Source: Phaeobacter porticola (lineage in GTDB: Bacteria > Pseudomonadota > Alphaproteobacteria > Rhodobacterales > Rhodobacteraceae). Taken from it: a stretch of 64,000 nucleotides of DNA. The notes below the pieces were generated by a model. The model was not told where the DNA came from, ran no database searches, and was given only the letters and a program-made list of their open reading frames with translations. Where the stretch lies: positions 1,178,001 to 1,242,000 of the forward strand of contig NZ_CP016364.1 in assembly GCF_001888185.1 (NCBI RefSeq), read 5' to 3'. Of this stretch, positions 17,989-26,204 are shown in pieces. Positions within the stretch are counted from its first letter, which is position 1; each line of letters starts with the position of its first letter. The position numbers were made by a program, and so were the translations under genes.

Positions 17989-18576
17989 ATGGCAAGCAAG
18001 GCCGAAATCCGCAAGCAAGAGTTGCGTGAAAAACTGGTGGCAGCGGCTGAGATCCGCATCCGCCGTGATGGGGCAGGGGCACTGCGGGCGCGGGATCTTG
18101 CGACGGACGCGGGCTGCGCGGTAGGCGCCATTTACAATGCCTTTGACGATATGAATGCCATCGTGATGGCGGTGAACGGGCAGACCTTTCAGGCGTTGGG
18201 GCAGGCTGTGCGGCAGTCTCTCAACGGGGCGGAAGCTGCGGCGCCTACCGAACGGCTGATCCTGATGAGCAATGCGTATCTGGGATTCGCGGCAGAGAAT
18301 ACCCGGCTGTGGCGCGCCTTGTTCGATGTGCAGGCGGAGGAGACGGAGGTCCCTGACTGGTACCGTGCCGCGCTGGAGGATCTGTTTTCAAACATTGCGG
18401 CGCCGGTTGCGGAGATTTTTCCCGACAAAACACCCCAGGATTTGGTGCTTATGGTGCGGGCGCTGTTCTCGGCCGTGCATGGAATCGTTTTGTTGGGACT
18501 GGAAAACCGGATCTCCGGCGTGCCGGTTGACCAAATTGAGCGCATGATTTCCGAGGTGTTGTCGCGGCTTACATGA
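17989..18576 (+). CDS. TetR/AcrR-family regulator
   Basis: A 195-residue TetR-family repressor. The N-terminal domain carries the helix-turn-helix at about 33-55 (LRARDLATDAGCAVGAIYNA), followed by FDDMNAIVMAVN, the usual family layout. The C-terminal ligand domain (60-195) is helical and specific. Operators of one type lie upstream of this gene and, in three copies, between it and the PspA-like gene, so it very likely represses itself and the downstream pair. The inducing ligand is unknown; the target genes suggest a membrane-stress or membrane-active signal. Confidence 0.85.
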   Translation: MASKAEIRKQELREKLVAAAEIRIRRDGAGALRARDLATDAGCAVGAIYNAFDDMNAIVMAVNGQTFQALGQAVRQSLNGAEAAAPTERLILMSNAYLGFAAENTRLWRALFDVQAEETEVPDWYRAALEDLFSNIAAPVAEIFPDKTPQDLVLMVRALFSAVHGIVLLGLENRISGVPVDQIERMISEVLSRLT

Positions 18577-18580
18577 TTTT

Positions 18581-18595
18581 TTGAACATTGTTCAA
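18581..18595. promoter_or_regulatory. TetR-type operator (copy 2)
   Basis: TTGAAC-ATT-GTTCAA, a perfect dyad located five bases after the regulator's stop codon and 74 bases before the PspA-like start. It has the same arms and spacing as copies 1 and 3. Confidence 0.7.
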
Positions 18596-18603
18596 AATAA
18601 TAC

Positions 18604-18632
18604 TTGAACGGCGTTCAAAATATTTCTATACC
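18604..18632 (+). promoter_or_regulatory. Promoter of the PspA-like gene overlapping operator copy 3
   Basis: TTGAAC-GGC-GTTCAA (18604-18618) is a perfect operator dyad. Its left arm TTGAAC doubles as a good -35 hexamer: 17 bases later TATACC (18627-18632) makes a plausible -10. A repressor bound here would block RNA polymerase. The promoter is predicted by eye. Confidence 0.6.
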
Positions 18633-18638
18633 CATGTT

Positions 18639-18653
18639 GTGAACGATGTTCAT
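18639..18653. promoter_or_regulatory. TetR-type operator (copy 4, imperfect)
   Basis: GTGAAC-GAT-GTTCAT keeps the GAAC-N3-GTTC core but has changed outer bases. It lies just downstream of the predicted -10 and 15 bases before the PspA-like ATG, a position suited to repression. Confidence 0.55.
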
Positions 18654-18668
18654 GATATGGAGGAAACC

Positions 18669-19346
18669 ATGTTTGCAACGATTAAGACCTTGATCCGGGG
18701 CATTGATGCCCGCGCTGAAGAGCGGTTGAGCGACACCTATGCGATTGAGCTGATTGATCAGAAGATCCGCACCGGCGAGGCCGATCTGACCCGCGCCAAA
18801 CAGGCGCTGGCCGGTTTGATCCAGAAATCCCGTATGGAGACCCGTCAACTGGAGGCGGTCACAACGCGGATCAACGATCTGACGGAGCGGGCCCGCGCGG
18901 CACTTACAGAGGATCGCCAGGATCTGGCGCAGGCCGCTGCCACGGCCATTGCGGAGTTGGAAAATGAGCAGGCGATGCGCCGCCGTACGGTCGACATGCT
19001 GGAGCAGCGCAGCCTGCAGCTGCGCCAGTCCGTAGAATCCTGTCATCGCCGTCTGATGGATCTGAAACAGGGCGCAGTTGCAGCGAGGGCCACCCGCAAG
19101 GCACAAACGGCGCATAGCGGCATGGCGCGCAACACCGGCCCGAGCGACACGCTGGGGGAGGCAGAGGCGCTGATCAACCGGGTGATGTCCGCCGAAGATC
19201 CCTTTGAACAGAGCGAGATCCTGAAGGACATCGAAACCGGGCTGAGCCATGGCACGGTGGCAGATGATCTGGCGGATGCCGGGTTCGGCGCCCCGACACG
19301 CAGTACCGCTGCTGATGTTCTGGCGCGGCTGGCACTGAAAAACTGA
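18669..19346 (+). CDS. PspA/IM30-family coiled-coil protein
   Basis: A 225-residue, almost wholly helical protein resembling PspA/IM30 (ESCRT-III-like membrane remodelling proteins). It begins MFATIKTLIRGIDARAEERL, as the family does with an amphipathic helix. A long coiled coil at about 25-140 (KQALAGLIQKSRMETRQLEA and similar) is followed by a linker and a C-terminal helical segment. PspA binds stressed inner membranes. The start at 18669 is preceded by GGAGG at a good distance; the frame is open upstream but passes through the operators. The gene sits 78 bp before yiaA/B and is probably co-transcribed under the TetR repressor. Assignment is by overall pattern. Confidence 0.75.
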   Translation: MFATIKTLIRGIDARAEERLSDTYAIELIDQKIRTGEADLTRAKQALAGLIQKSRMETRQLEAVTTRINDLTERARAALTEDRQDLAQAAATAIAELENEQAMRRRTVDMLEQRSLQLRQSVESCHRRLMDLKQGAVAARATRKAQTAHSGMARNTGPSDTLGEAEALINRVMSAEDPFEQSEILKDIETGLSHGTVADDLADAGFGAPTRSTAADVLARLALKN

Positions 19347-19424
19347 CACTGCGCGAGCGTCCACAAACCGGCGCAGCTTTCTTAAATACCTGAAAAATCA
19401 AGACGACCAACCGGGAGAGACCCA

Positions 19425-19709
19425 ATGAGCAACGCACGCAACGACAACAACCTGATCACCACCCTCAATGTGGCCGGTGTGGCTGTGGCTTACGGGATGC
19501 TGGGCATCTCGCTCTGGCTTTCGACTGAGGTGCCGCTGGCGACCAAAGGGTTCTGGGGTATGGGCATCATGCTGCTGACACTGAGCTTGATCAACGTTGT
19601 GAAATACCGCTTTGATATCCGTTCCAGCGAGGATCGCATCCGCCGCATCGAAGAGGCGCGCAATGAGAAAATGCTGGAAGAGGCGTTGGCTGAGACCAAA
19701 CCGCTCTGA
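19425..19709 (+). CDS. YiaA/YiaB-family two-helix inner-membrane protein
   Basis: A 94-residue protein with two hydrophobic helices (about 11-31 and 42-59), the second followed by NVVKYRFDIRSSEDRIRRIE and a charged C-terminal helix. The pattern matches the YiaAB two-helix domain, whose function is not established. Coupling to a PspA-like gene suggests a membrane-stress role here. GGGAGAG upstream of the ATG supports the start. The transcript ends at a strong terminator 30 bp further on. Confidence 0.8.
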   Translation: MSNARNDNNLITTLNVAGVAVAYGMLGISLWLSTEVPLATKGFWGMGIMLLTLSLINVVKYRFDIRSSEDRIRRIEEARNEKMLEEALAETKPL

Positions 19710-19736
19710 TCCGGCGGATTGAGACCTAACAAAAGA

Positions 19737-19772
19737 AAACCGCCGCGTGCCATAAGAACGCGGCGGTTTTTT
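19737..19772. terminator. Bidirectional terminator between yiaAB and glyA
   Basis: AAACCGCCGCG and its complement flank an 11-base loop, with a T-run on the plus side and an A-rich run on the other. The two convergent genes end on either side, so it can serve both. Confidence 0.88.
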
Positions 19773-19788
19773 GTTTTGACCGACTGGC

Positions 19789-21087
19789 TTAGTGGTTCGG
19801 GTAGAGCGGGAAGCGGGCGCAGAGGGCAGCCACTTTCTCGCGCACCGAGGCCTCGACAGCAGCATTACCGTCTTCGCCATTGGCGGCCAGACCGTCGACA
19901 ACTTCGATGATCAGATCCGCGATTTCGCGGAATTCAGCTTCGCCAAAGCCACGGGTGGTGCCTGCGGGGGTGCCCAGACGGATGCCCGAGGTAACGGTCG
20001 GCTTTTCCGGGTCGAACGGGATGCCGTTCTTGTTGGTGGTGATATGGGCGCGGCCCAGAGCTTTGTCCACGATATTGCCGGTCACGCCTTTGGGGCGCAG
20101 ATCGACCAGCATCACATGAGTGTCGGTGCCACCGGTGACGATGTCGAGACCGCCCTTGATCAGCTGATCCGAGAGTGCCACGGCATTGGCGCGCACCTGC
20201 TTCTGGTAGTCTTTGAACTCAGGACGCAGTGCTTCGCCAAAGGCGACGGCCTTGGCGGCGATCACATGCATCAGCGGGCCACCCTGGATACCGGGGAAGA
20301 TCGCGGAGTTCACTTTCTTTGCGATATCGGCATCATTGGTCAGAATCATGCCGCCGCGCGGGCCGCGCAGGGTTTTATGCGTGGTGGTGGTGGCGACATG
20401 CGCGTGGGGAAAGGGTGAGGGGTGTTCACCTGCGGCAACCAGGCCGGCGAAATGCGCCATGTCGACATGCAGGTAGGCGCCAACCTTGTCGGCAATCTCG
20501 CGGAAGCGGGCAAAGTCGATGACGCGGGGAATAGCGGAGCCGCCAGCGATGATCAGCTTGGGCTGATGCTCAACCGCGAGGGCCTCAACCTGATCATAGT
20601 CAATCAGGCAGTCTTCTTCGCGTACACCGTAGTGAACAGCGTTGAACCATTTGCCGGACTGGTTGGGGCGCGCACCGTGAGTGAGGTGACCGCCGGAGGC
20701 CAGATCCATGCCGAGGATGGTGTCGCCGGGCTGGATCAACGCCTGGAACACACCTTGGTTCGCCTGCGAGCCGGAGTTGGGCTGCACGTTGGCGAACTCA
20801 CAGCCAAACAGTTGTTTGGCGCGGTCAATGGCGAGGTTCTCAGCAACATCAACGTATTGGCAGCCGCCATAGTAGCGACGACCCGGGTAGCCCTCGGCGT
20901 ATTTGTTGGTCAGAACAGTGCCCTGGGCCTCCATCACGGCGGCGGAGACGATGTTTTCCGACGCGATCAGTTCGATCTCGTCGCGCTGACGGCCAAGTTC
21001 ATCCGTGATAGAGCCGAACAGCTCCGGATCGCGCTCGGCGAGGGATTGGGTGAAAAAACCGGGGTCGCGGGAGGTGGTCACGGTCAT
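19789..21087 (-). CDS. glyA: Serine hydroxymethyltransferase
   Basis: A PLP enzyme converting serine and THF to glycine and 5,10-methylene-THF, the main source of one-carbon units and the substrate of MetF. The 432 residues include [11 protein letters not shown] near the N-terminus, [14 protein letters not shown], and the PLP lysine at residue 238 in [15 protein letters not shown]. The frame is open upstream, but the native start is the ATG giving MTVTTSRD, with GGAG about nine bases before it. It is divergent from nadK with a 170-bp gap. MetR controls glyA in enterobacteria; I see no TGAA-N5-TTCA box here. Confidence 0.96.
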   Translation of the reverse strand: MTVTTSRDPGFFTQSLAERDPELFGSITDELGRQRDEIELIASENIVSAAVMEAQGTVLTNKYAEGYPGRRYYGGCQYVDVAENLAIDRAKQLFGCEFANVQPNSGSQANQGVFQALIQPGDTILGMDLASGGHLTHGARPNQSGKWFNAVHYGVREEDCLIDYDQVEALAVEHQPKLIIAGGSAIPRVIDFARFREIADKVGAYLHVDMAHFAGLVAAGEHPSPFPHAHVATTTTHKTLRGPRGGMILTNDADIAKKVNSAIFPGIQGGPLMHVIAAKAVAFGEALRPEFKDYQKQVRANAVALSDQLIKGGLDIVTGGTDTHVMLVDLRPKGVTGNIVDKALGRAHITTNKNGIPFDPEKPTVTSGIRLGTPAGTTRGFGEAEFREIADLIIEVVDGLAANGEDGNAAVEASVREKVAALCARFPLYPNH

Positions 21088-21257
21088 GATGCTGGCTCCA
21101 TGAGTTGGCGTTCCATTTGAGAGATTTCCTATCGGAAACTCCCTGACCCTGAAAGCCCGGAATACGACGAATTCCTCGCTGAGAGCGGCAAGACTGGCAA
21201 TCTTGGGAAAGCTGTGATTGTTTCGGAACGAATTGCGTAACACCGGAAACAGATTTG

Positions 21258-22019
21258 ATGACCATGAGAATCGCCTTTCTGGCCAGCCGGGCTCCGGTGG
21301 CGCAGTCAGCCCAAGCCGCGATGGTGGCCCGCTATGGCAATGTGCCCAAGGAAGAGGCGAATGTGATCGTTGCCCTTGGCGGCGACGGTTTCATGCTGGA
21401 TACGTTGCATGATACGATTGATCTGTCGGCTCCTGTTTATGGCATGAACCGTGGTACCATCGGTTTTTTGATGAATGAATATAGCGAAAGCGACCTGATC
21501 GCGCGGTTGATGGCCGCTGAACAGGAGATCATCAATCCGCTGTCCATGGTTGCACTTGATACTGAAGGGCGGACGCATCGCGCTCTTGCCATCAATGAAG
21601 TCTCATTGCTGCGGGCTGGTCCTCAGGCGGCCAAGCTGAAGATCTCGGTCGATGAACGTCAGCGCATGGCAGAGCTGGTCTGTGATGGTGCGCTGGTCTC
21701 AACGCCTGCGGGGTCCACCGCCTACAATTATTCGGCGCATGGCCCAATCCTGCCCATCGGTTCCGATGTGCTGGCGCTGACAGCGATTGCTGCCTTTCGT
21801 CCGCGCCGTTGGCGCGGTGCGTTGCTACCGAGCAATGCAACAGTTCGGTTTGATGTGCTGGAACCCGATAAGCGGCCCGTGATCGCCGCAGCAGATTCCG
21901 TGTCCTTTGCCAATGTGGTGCAGGTGGAAATTGCGACCCAAACCAAAATCCGCCACAAGATTATGTTCGACCCTGGCCATGGGCTCGAAGAACGGCTGAT
22001 ATCCGAGCAGTTCACCTGA
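21258..22019 (+). CDS. nadK: NAD kinase
   Basis: Phosphorylates NAD to NADP with ATP. The 253 residues are a normal length for proteobacterial NadK. The GGDG motif is at 41-44 ([12 protein letters not shown]), followed by [21 protein letters not shown] and the [20 protein letters not shown] block, where the conserved aspartate, serine/threonine and glycines bind NAD. Adjacent ATGs at 21258 and 21264 are both possible; GGAAA upstream suits the first. It helps supply the NADP used by enzymes such as MaeB. A structured gap follows. Confidence 0.94.
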   Translation: MTMRIAFLASRAPVAQSAQAAMVARYGNVPKEEANVIVALGGDGFMLDTLHDTIDLSAPVYGMNRGTIGFLMNEYSESDLIARLMAAEQEIINPLSMVALDTEGRTHRALAINEVSLLRAGPQAAKLKISVDERQRMAELVCDGALVSTPAGSTAYNYSAHGPILPIGSDVLALTAIAAFRPRRWRGALLPSNATVRFDVLEPDKRPVIAAADSVSFANVVQVEIATQTKIRHKIMFDPGHGLEERLISEQFT

Positions 22020-22082
22020 GATAGAGTGATGCCTCATAGGTTGTATCACGTGTTTGTGAATGCAAAACTCGCTATTTTGTGC

Positions 22083-22369
22083 GATAATCGAACTCTACAA
22101 TAGGCCGATGCCAGCGGTGACAGCCAAAGGGCATAGCGATCCCACTAAGGGACGCAGCGATCTACCGGGATGGCAATCGGCCGCTTATTTAAGCACCTAT
22201 CATTTTGCCTGAACCGGACTGTGCGGATCTTCATCCGTCCGCGTTTGAAACTGCGAAGGCGGGAAACGCCGGGGCGATGATCCTGAACCTTCGTGTGATT
22301 ATTTTATGAACGAGTATCCGGTGGTATCGGAATATCCGGGGGTCGGCGCATACCGAGCCCCGGATTTTC
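22083..22369 (+). ncRNA. Candidate structured non-coding RNA downstream of nadK
   Basis: The gap 22020-22415 has no plausible gene but several paired elements. A GATAAT hexamer lies at 22083-22088. GGCCGATGCC (22103-22112) pairs over about 60 bases with GGC-A-ATCGGCC (22172-22182), with ATCCC/GGGA and repeated AGCGATC words inside. GCTTA-TT-TAAGC follows, then CGGAT-CTTC-ATCCG near 22224, and finally a 13-bp terminator-like stem with a short T-run at 22335-22369. No good -35 matches the GATAAT. I do not recognise a known family, and the region could instead be the nadK 3' untranslated region. Confidence 0.3.
22335..22369 (+). terminator. Probable terminator at the end of the nadK gap
   Basis: ATCCGGGGGTCGG pairs with CCGAGCCCCGGAT with one mismatch around a six-base loop, followed by TTTT. 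The minus-strand side has no T-run, so it acts on plus-strand transcripts, either from nadK 315 bp upstream or from an RNA made inside the gap. Confidence 0.6.
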
Positions 22370-22415
22370 ATGTGTTTCAAAGATGGATGCCCATAATTGT
22401 CGACCTGATAATGGA

Positions 22416-23855
22416 TTATAGTTTTGTCGCCATCTGTGCCCACAGCGGATCGCACATGGGGCCAATGCGGTCCTCGATCGCGATGCAGGCATCCACGGCC
22501 ATGTCTTCACGCCAACGCGGTGCCGCGATCTGTATGTTCGTCGGCTGTGGACCTGCGGGCAGCTGGGCCAGTCGGCTTGGAACCGAAGCTGCGGGCAGGC
22601 CTATGAAGTTCATCGCATAGGAATATACAGCACAGCCCAGGACCTCATGCACGCCTGTGGCGCCTTCAGTGTCCCGATCAGGTTTGAAGAAAGGTTGCGG
22701 CAAAAACGGCGTGAGCACCAGCGGGTAATCCTGCATGAACAGCGACCAATCCCGCGCATACTGCGTGCGTTTGGCCATCATTTGCAGCAGTTCCGCCCCG
22801 GCAAAGGGGGGGAATTCCTCAAAATACACTGCAAAGATATCCCGCACGGTTTGCGAGCCGGCGGCATCCACGTCCCCCTTCATCAGGGCATAGACCTCTC
22901 CCATCAAGGCGCGATAGCCGGTACGACCGGCGTCGAAGACATCCGGCAGCTTGGTTTCCTCAACCAGATAACCGGCATCACCCAGCGCTGCACGCGCGTC
23001 CTCCAGTGCGGCGTCGACCTCGGGGTGCAGATCGTAGCCGTAGGTTTCCTTGGAAAAGGCGACGCGGATCGGACCGTCCGGGGATGCACCACGCCAAGGC
23101 ATAGGCACATGGAATGGATCGCGCGGGTCGGCGGCAATCAGGCTGGGCATCGACAGATGCAGATCCCGCGCTGATCGGGTGATCAGTCCCTGCACCGACA
23201 TATTCTGTGCGAGCATGCCGCGCTCTGCGCTTTGGCTTGGGTTCCAGGCCGGCACCCGCCCCAGACCCGGTTTTACTGTCACGGCACCATTGGCTGCCGC
23301 CGGAAACCGAAGCGAACCACCGATATCATTGCCATGGGCCAACGCACCAATGCCTGCCATGACCGCGGCCCCCGCGCCGCCAGATGATCCGCCGGGGGAG
23401 ATATGCCGACCCCAGGGATTATGTGTGCGCCCAAACAGCGGATTGTCTGTGTCGGCGCGAAAGGAAAACTCGGGCGTGTTGGTGCGTCCGATAATAACCG
23501 CGCCGGCGTCTTGCAGGTTTTTCACCACTGGCGCGTCACCTGGGGCGATCAGATCCTTCAGCGCGGTGACACCGTTAGAGGTCGCGTGACCGTTCTGATC
23601 GACGTTGATCTTGATGGTCACGGGGATGCCATGCAGCGGGCCTGGCGTCGTGCCGTTGTTGCGGGCCTGATCAAGCGCATGGGCGCGCTCTAGGGCTTCA
23701 CCCCTCAGATCCTCGACGACGGCGTTTAAGGCAGGGTTCACTGCGGCCATTCGGGACAGCGAGGCCTCTACCGCCGCCTTGGCAGTGATGTCCCCGTTGC
23801 GGGTGTGTGTTGCCAGTTCAGTTGCGCTAAGCTGCCAGATTTCCGTGCCTGTCAT
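22416..23855 (-). CDS. Amidase signature family hydrolase
   Basis: A 479-residue cytoplasmic amidase of the Ser-cisSer-Lys type. The catalytic lysine lies in GIPVTIKINVD near residue 82. The glycine/serine-rich core SPGGSSGGAGAAV is followed by GNDIGGSLRFPAA, which holds the nucleophilic serine. The length is typical. Such enzymes hydrolyse diverse amides; nothing nearby names the substrate, and it lacks the GatB/GatC context of the tRNA amidotransferase subunit. The start is the ATG giving MTGTEIW, with AAGGGAGAC upstream. It lies downstream of prpE on the same strand, but a terminator separates them. Confidence 0.88.
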   Translation of the reverse strand: MTGTEIWQLSATELATHTRNGDITAKAAVEASLSRMAAVNPALNAVVEDLRGEALERAHALDQARNNGTTPGPLHGIPVTIKINVDQNGHATSNGVTALKDLIAPGDAPVVKNLQDAGAVIIGRTNTPEFSFRADTDNPLFGRTHNPWGRHISPGGSSGGAGAAVMAGIGALAHGNDIGGSLRFPAAANGAVTVKPGLGRVPAWNPSQSAERGMLAQNMSVQGLITRSARDLHLSMPSLIAADPRDPFHVPMPWRGASPDGPIRVAFSKETYGYDLHPEVDAALEDARAALGDAGYLVEETKLPDVFDAGRTGYRALMGEVYALMKGDVDAAGSQTVRDIFAVYFEEFPPFAGAELLQMMAKRTQYARDWSLFMQDYPLVLTPFLPQPFFKPDRDTEGATGVHEVLGCAVYSYAMNFIGLPAASVPSRLAQLPAGPQPTNIQIAAPRWREDMAVDACIAIEDRIGPMCDPLWAQMATKL

Positions 23856-23918
23856 ATGTTTAGTCTCCCTTACCGCGAGAGTAGTGGGCAGGGCGGGACA
23901 TGCAAGGCGCGTCACTCC

Positions 23919-23948
23919 AAAAAAAGAACCCTGCCACAGGGGCAGGGT
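23919..23948 (-). terminator. Terminator after prpE
   Basis: On the minus strand ACCCTGCC pairs with GGCAGGGT across a five-base loop and is followed by a run of T residues. It ends the prpE message before the amidase gene. Confidence 0.85.
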
Positions 23949-24006
23949 GTAAGTTGGGGAGGTATTCAATGTGCCCTGCCAATGACAGGCGGGGCAGTAG
24001 ATCGTG

Positions 24007-25896
24007 TTACCTGGCGTAGCCGAGGTCCTGCAGCGCCAGGGTGATTTCGTCCAGAATGGCCGGATCATCGATGGTTGCGGGCATTTTCCAATCCGTGCCA
24101 TCGGCGATGTTCACCATCGTGCCACGCAGGATCTTGCCAGAGCGGGTCTTCGGCAACCGGTCCACGACGCAGGCCTGTTTAAAAGCCGCCACGGGACCGA
24201 TCTTTTCACGCACCAGCTTGACCACCTGTGCGGCGACCTCGGCATGGGGCGTGTCGCAACCGGCGTTGAGGCAGAGGAAGCCAACAGGGGCCTGACCCTT
24301 AAGGCTGTCGCTGACGCCGATAACGGCGCATTCGGCCACGTCGGGATGTCCTGCCAGCACCTCTTCCATTGCACCGGTGGACAAGCGGTGGCCCGCGACA
24401 TTGATCACGTCATCAGTGCGCGCCATGATGTAGAGATAGCCGTCCTCATCCTTCATGCCGGCATCTCCGGTCTCGTAATAGCCGGGGAAGGTGGTGAGAT
24501 AACTCTTCTTGAAGCGGTCCTCGGCATTCCACAGCGTGGGCAAGGTGCCGGGGGGCAGGGGCAGTTTAACTGCAATCGCCCCCAGCTCGCCTGCCGCAAC
24601 AGGGTGGCCGCCTTCGTCCAGGATATCAACGGTATAACCGGGCATTGGCACGGCGGGAGAGCCGAGTTTGGTTGGCAGCTCTTCAACCCCCAGCGGGTTC
24701 GCGGCAATCGACCAGCCGGTCTCTGTCTGCCACCAGTGATCCACCACCGGCACCTTTAGCTGATCCTGCGCCCAGACGATGGTGTCGGGATCCGCGCGTT
24801 CACCAGCCAGATAGACCTGTTTGAGGCAGCTGAGATCGTATTTCTTGACGTATTCGCCTTTGGGATCTTCCCGCTTTACCGCCCTGAACGCGGTCGGGGC
24901 GGTGAAGAAACTTTTGACCTTATGTTCGGAGATCACCCGCCAGAATGTGCCCGCATCCGGCGTGCCAATGGGCTTGCCCTCAAACACGATCGTGGTGTTG
25001 CCATGGATGAGCGGCCCGTAGCAGATATAGCTGTGACCCACGACCCAGCCCACATCGGACGCCGCCCAGAACACGTCGCCAGGATCAACATTATAGATGT
25101 TCTTCATCGACCAGTTCAGCGCCACCAGTTGGCCTGCGGTGTGGCGGATCACGCCCTTGGGCTGGCCGGTGGTGCCGGAGGTATAGAGGATATAGGCGGG
25201 GTGATTGCCCTCAACCGGGACACATTCGGCTGGTTCCACACCGTATTGGAAACCATGCCAATTGACGTCGCGGCCTTCGATCAATTCGGCGACTTCCTGT
25301 TCGCGCTGGAAAATCACGCAGAAGTCGGGCTTGTGTTCGGCCAGCTCAATCGCGCCGTCCAGAAGGGGTTTGTAATGCACCGTGCGCCCCGGCTCCAGAC
25401 CGCAGGAGGCGGCGATAATCGCCTTAGGCGTGGCGTCGTCAATGCGCACGGCCAATTCATTGGCCGCAAATCCACCAAAGACCACAGAGTGCACAGCCCC
25501 CAAACGCGCGCAGGCCAGCATTGCTTCCAGTGCCTCGGGGATCATCGGCATGTAGATGATGACGCGGTCGCCTTTTTCCACGCCCTTGGCGCGCAGGGCA
25601 CCGGCGAGAGTGGCAACCCGGTTGCGTAGCTCGACGTAGGAGATTTCGCGCTTGGTATGGGTGATCGGACTGTCATAGATGATCGCGGCCTGCTCGCCCC
25701 GGCCAGCCTCAACATGACGATCGACGGCATTGTAGCAGGTGTTCACCTTGGCATCGGCGAACCATTCATAGAGCCCGTCCCCCTTGTCGGTCAGGGCCTT
25801 GGTTGGCGCACTGTCCCAGCTGATAGCGTTGGCTGCTTCCATCCAGAAGTGTTCGGGGTTGGCCTTCCAGCTCTCATAGACGGCTGAATATGACAT
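24007..25896 (-). CDS. prpE: Propionyl-CoA synthetase
   Basis: Activates propionate to propionyl-CoA through an adenylate. At 629 residues it has the acetyl/propionyl-CoA synthetase layout: N-terminal ACAS domain, the P-loop YTSGTTGQPKGV, DHWWQTETGW, the YETGDAG hinge region and the C-terminal acetylation lysine motif PKTRSGKILRG. The wording YESWKANPEHFW at the start and the 629-residue length fit PrpE rather than Acs. A strong AGGAGGAGG ribosome site precedes the ATG. TTTGCAAA elements upstream suggest control by a short-chain acyl-CoA regulator. No prpBCD genes are in view, so disposal may be through propionyl-CoA carboxylase elsewhere. Confidence 0.93.
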   Translation of the reverse strand: MSYSAVYESWKANPEHFWMEAANAISWDSAPTKALTDKGDGLYEWFADAKVNTCYNAVDRHVEAGRGEQAAIIYDSPITHTKREISYVELRNRVATLAGALRAKGVEKGDRVIIYMPMIPEALEAMLACARLGAVHSVVFGGFAANELAVRIDDATPKAIIAASCGLEPGRTVHYKPLLDGAIELAEHKPDFCVIFQREQEVAELIEGRDVNWHGFQYGVEPAECVPVEGNHPAYILYTSGTTGQPKGVIRHTAGQLVALNWSMKNIYNVDPGDVFWAASDVGWVVGHSYICYGPLIHGNTTIVFEGKPIGTPDAGTFWRVISEHKVKSFFTAPTAFRAVKREDPKGEYVKKYDLSCLKQVYLAGERADPDTIVWAQDQLKVPVVDHWWQTETGWSIAANPLGVEELPTKLGSPAVPMPGYTVDILDEGGHPVAAGELGAIAVKLPLPPGTLPTLWNAEDRFKKSYLTTFPGYYETGDAGMKDEDGYLYIMARTDDVINVAGHRLSTGAMEEVLAGHPDVAECAVIGVSDSLKGQAPVGFLCLNAGCDTPHAEVAAQVVKLVREKIGPVAAFKQACVVDRLPKTRSGKILRGTMVNIADGTDWKMPATIDDPAILDEITLALQDLGYAR

Positions 25897-26014
25897 GGGT
25901 TCCTCCTCCTCATCCTTGGGGGTGAGTTAGGCCCATGGGCGTCGGTCGGGCAAGCGCCCTGCGCGACGTAGCGCCATATTGGCGCAAGAAATTTGCAGTT
26001 TAGCGCAAGAATTA

Positions 26015-26080
26015 TCTGCAAAGTTTTGCAAACAGAATTGTTTTGGTGAATATCCAGCAAGATGACAGGGGGTTTGCAAA
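26015..26080. promoter_or_regulatory. TTTGCAAA-type elements upstream of prpE
   Basis: The 308-base gap between prpE and maeB (25897-26204) has no gene. It contains TCTGCAAA (26015), TTTGCAAA (26025-26032) and TTTGCAAA (26073-26080). In Rhodobacter sphaeroides the ScfR-family regulator PccR acts on paired TTTGCAAA words at propionyl-CoA genes, as I recall, so these are plausible sites for a relative. The spacing here is ten rather than the twelve I remember, so the link is tentative. Confidence 0.35.
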
Positions 26081-26204
26081 GTCTATGTGAACCCCTGCGA
26101 AATCGACGCGATGAGTGGAGAAGAGCAGGCGCGCTGATTCTTTGATCCGCGCCTGCGCCTTGTCCGATTGGCAATTGCCCCCTGATGTCGGTCAAATGCC
26201 GGGG

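Noticed and set aside
21088-21257. Riboswitch or MetR box upstream of glyA
   Set aside because: No TGAA-N5-TTCA and no glycine- or folate-riboswitch core was recognised; only a weak TTTCC-GAT-AGGAAA hairpin is present.
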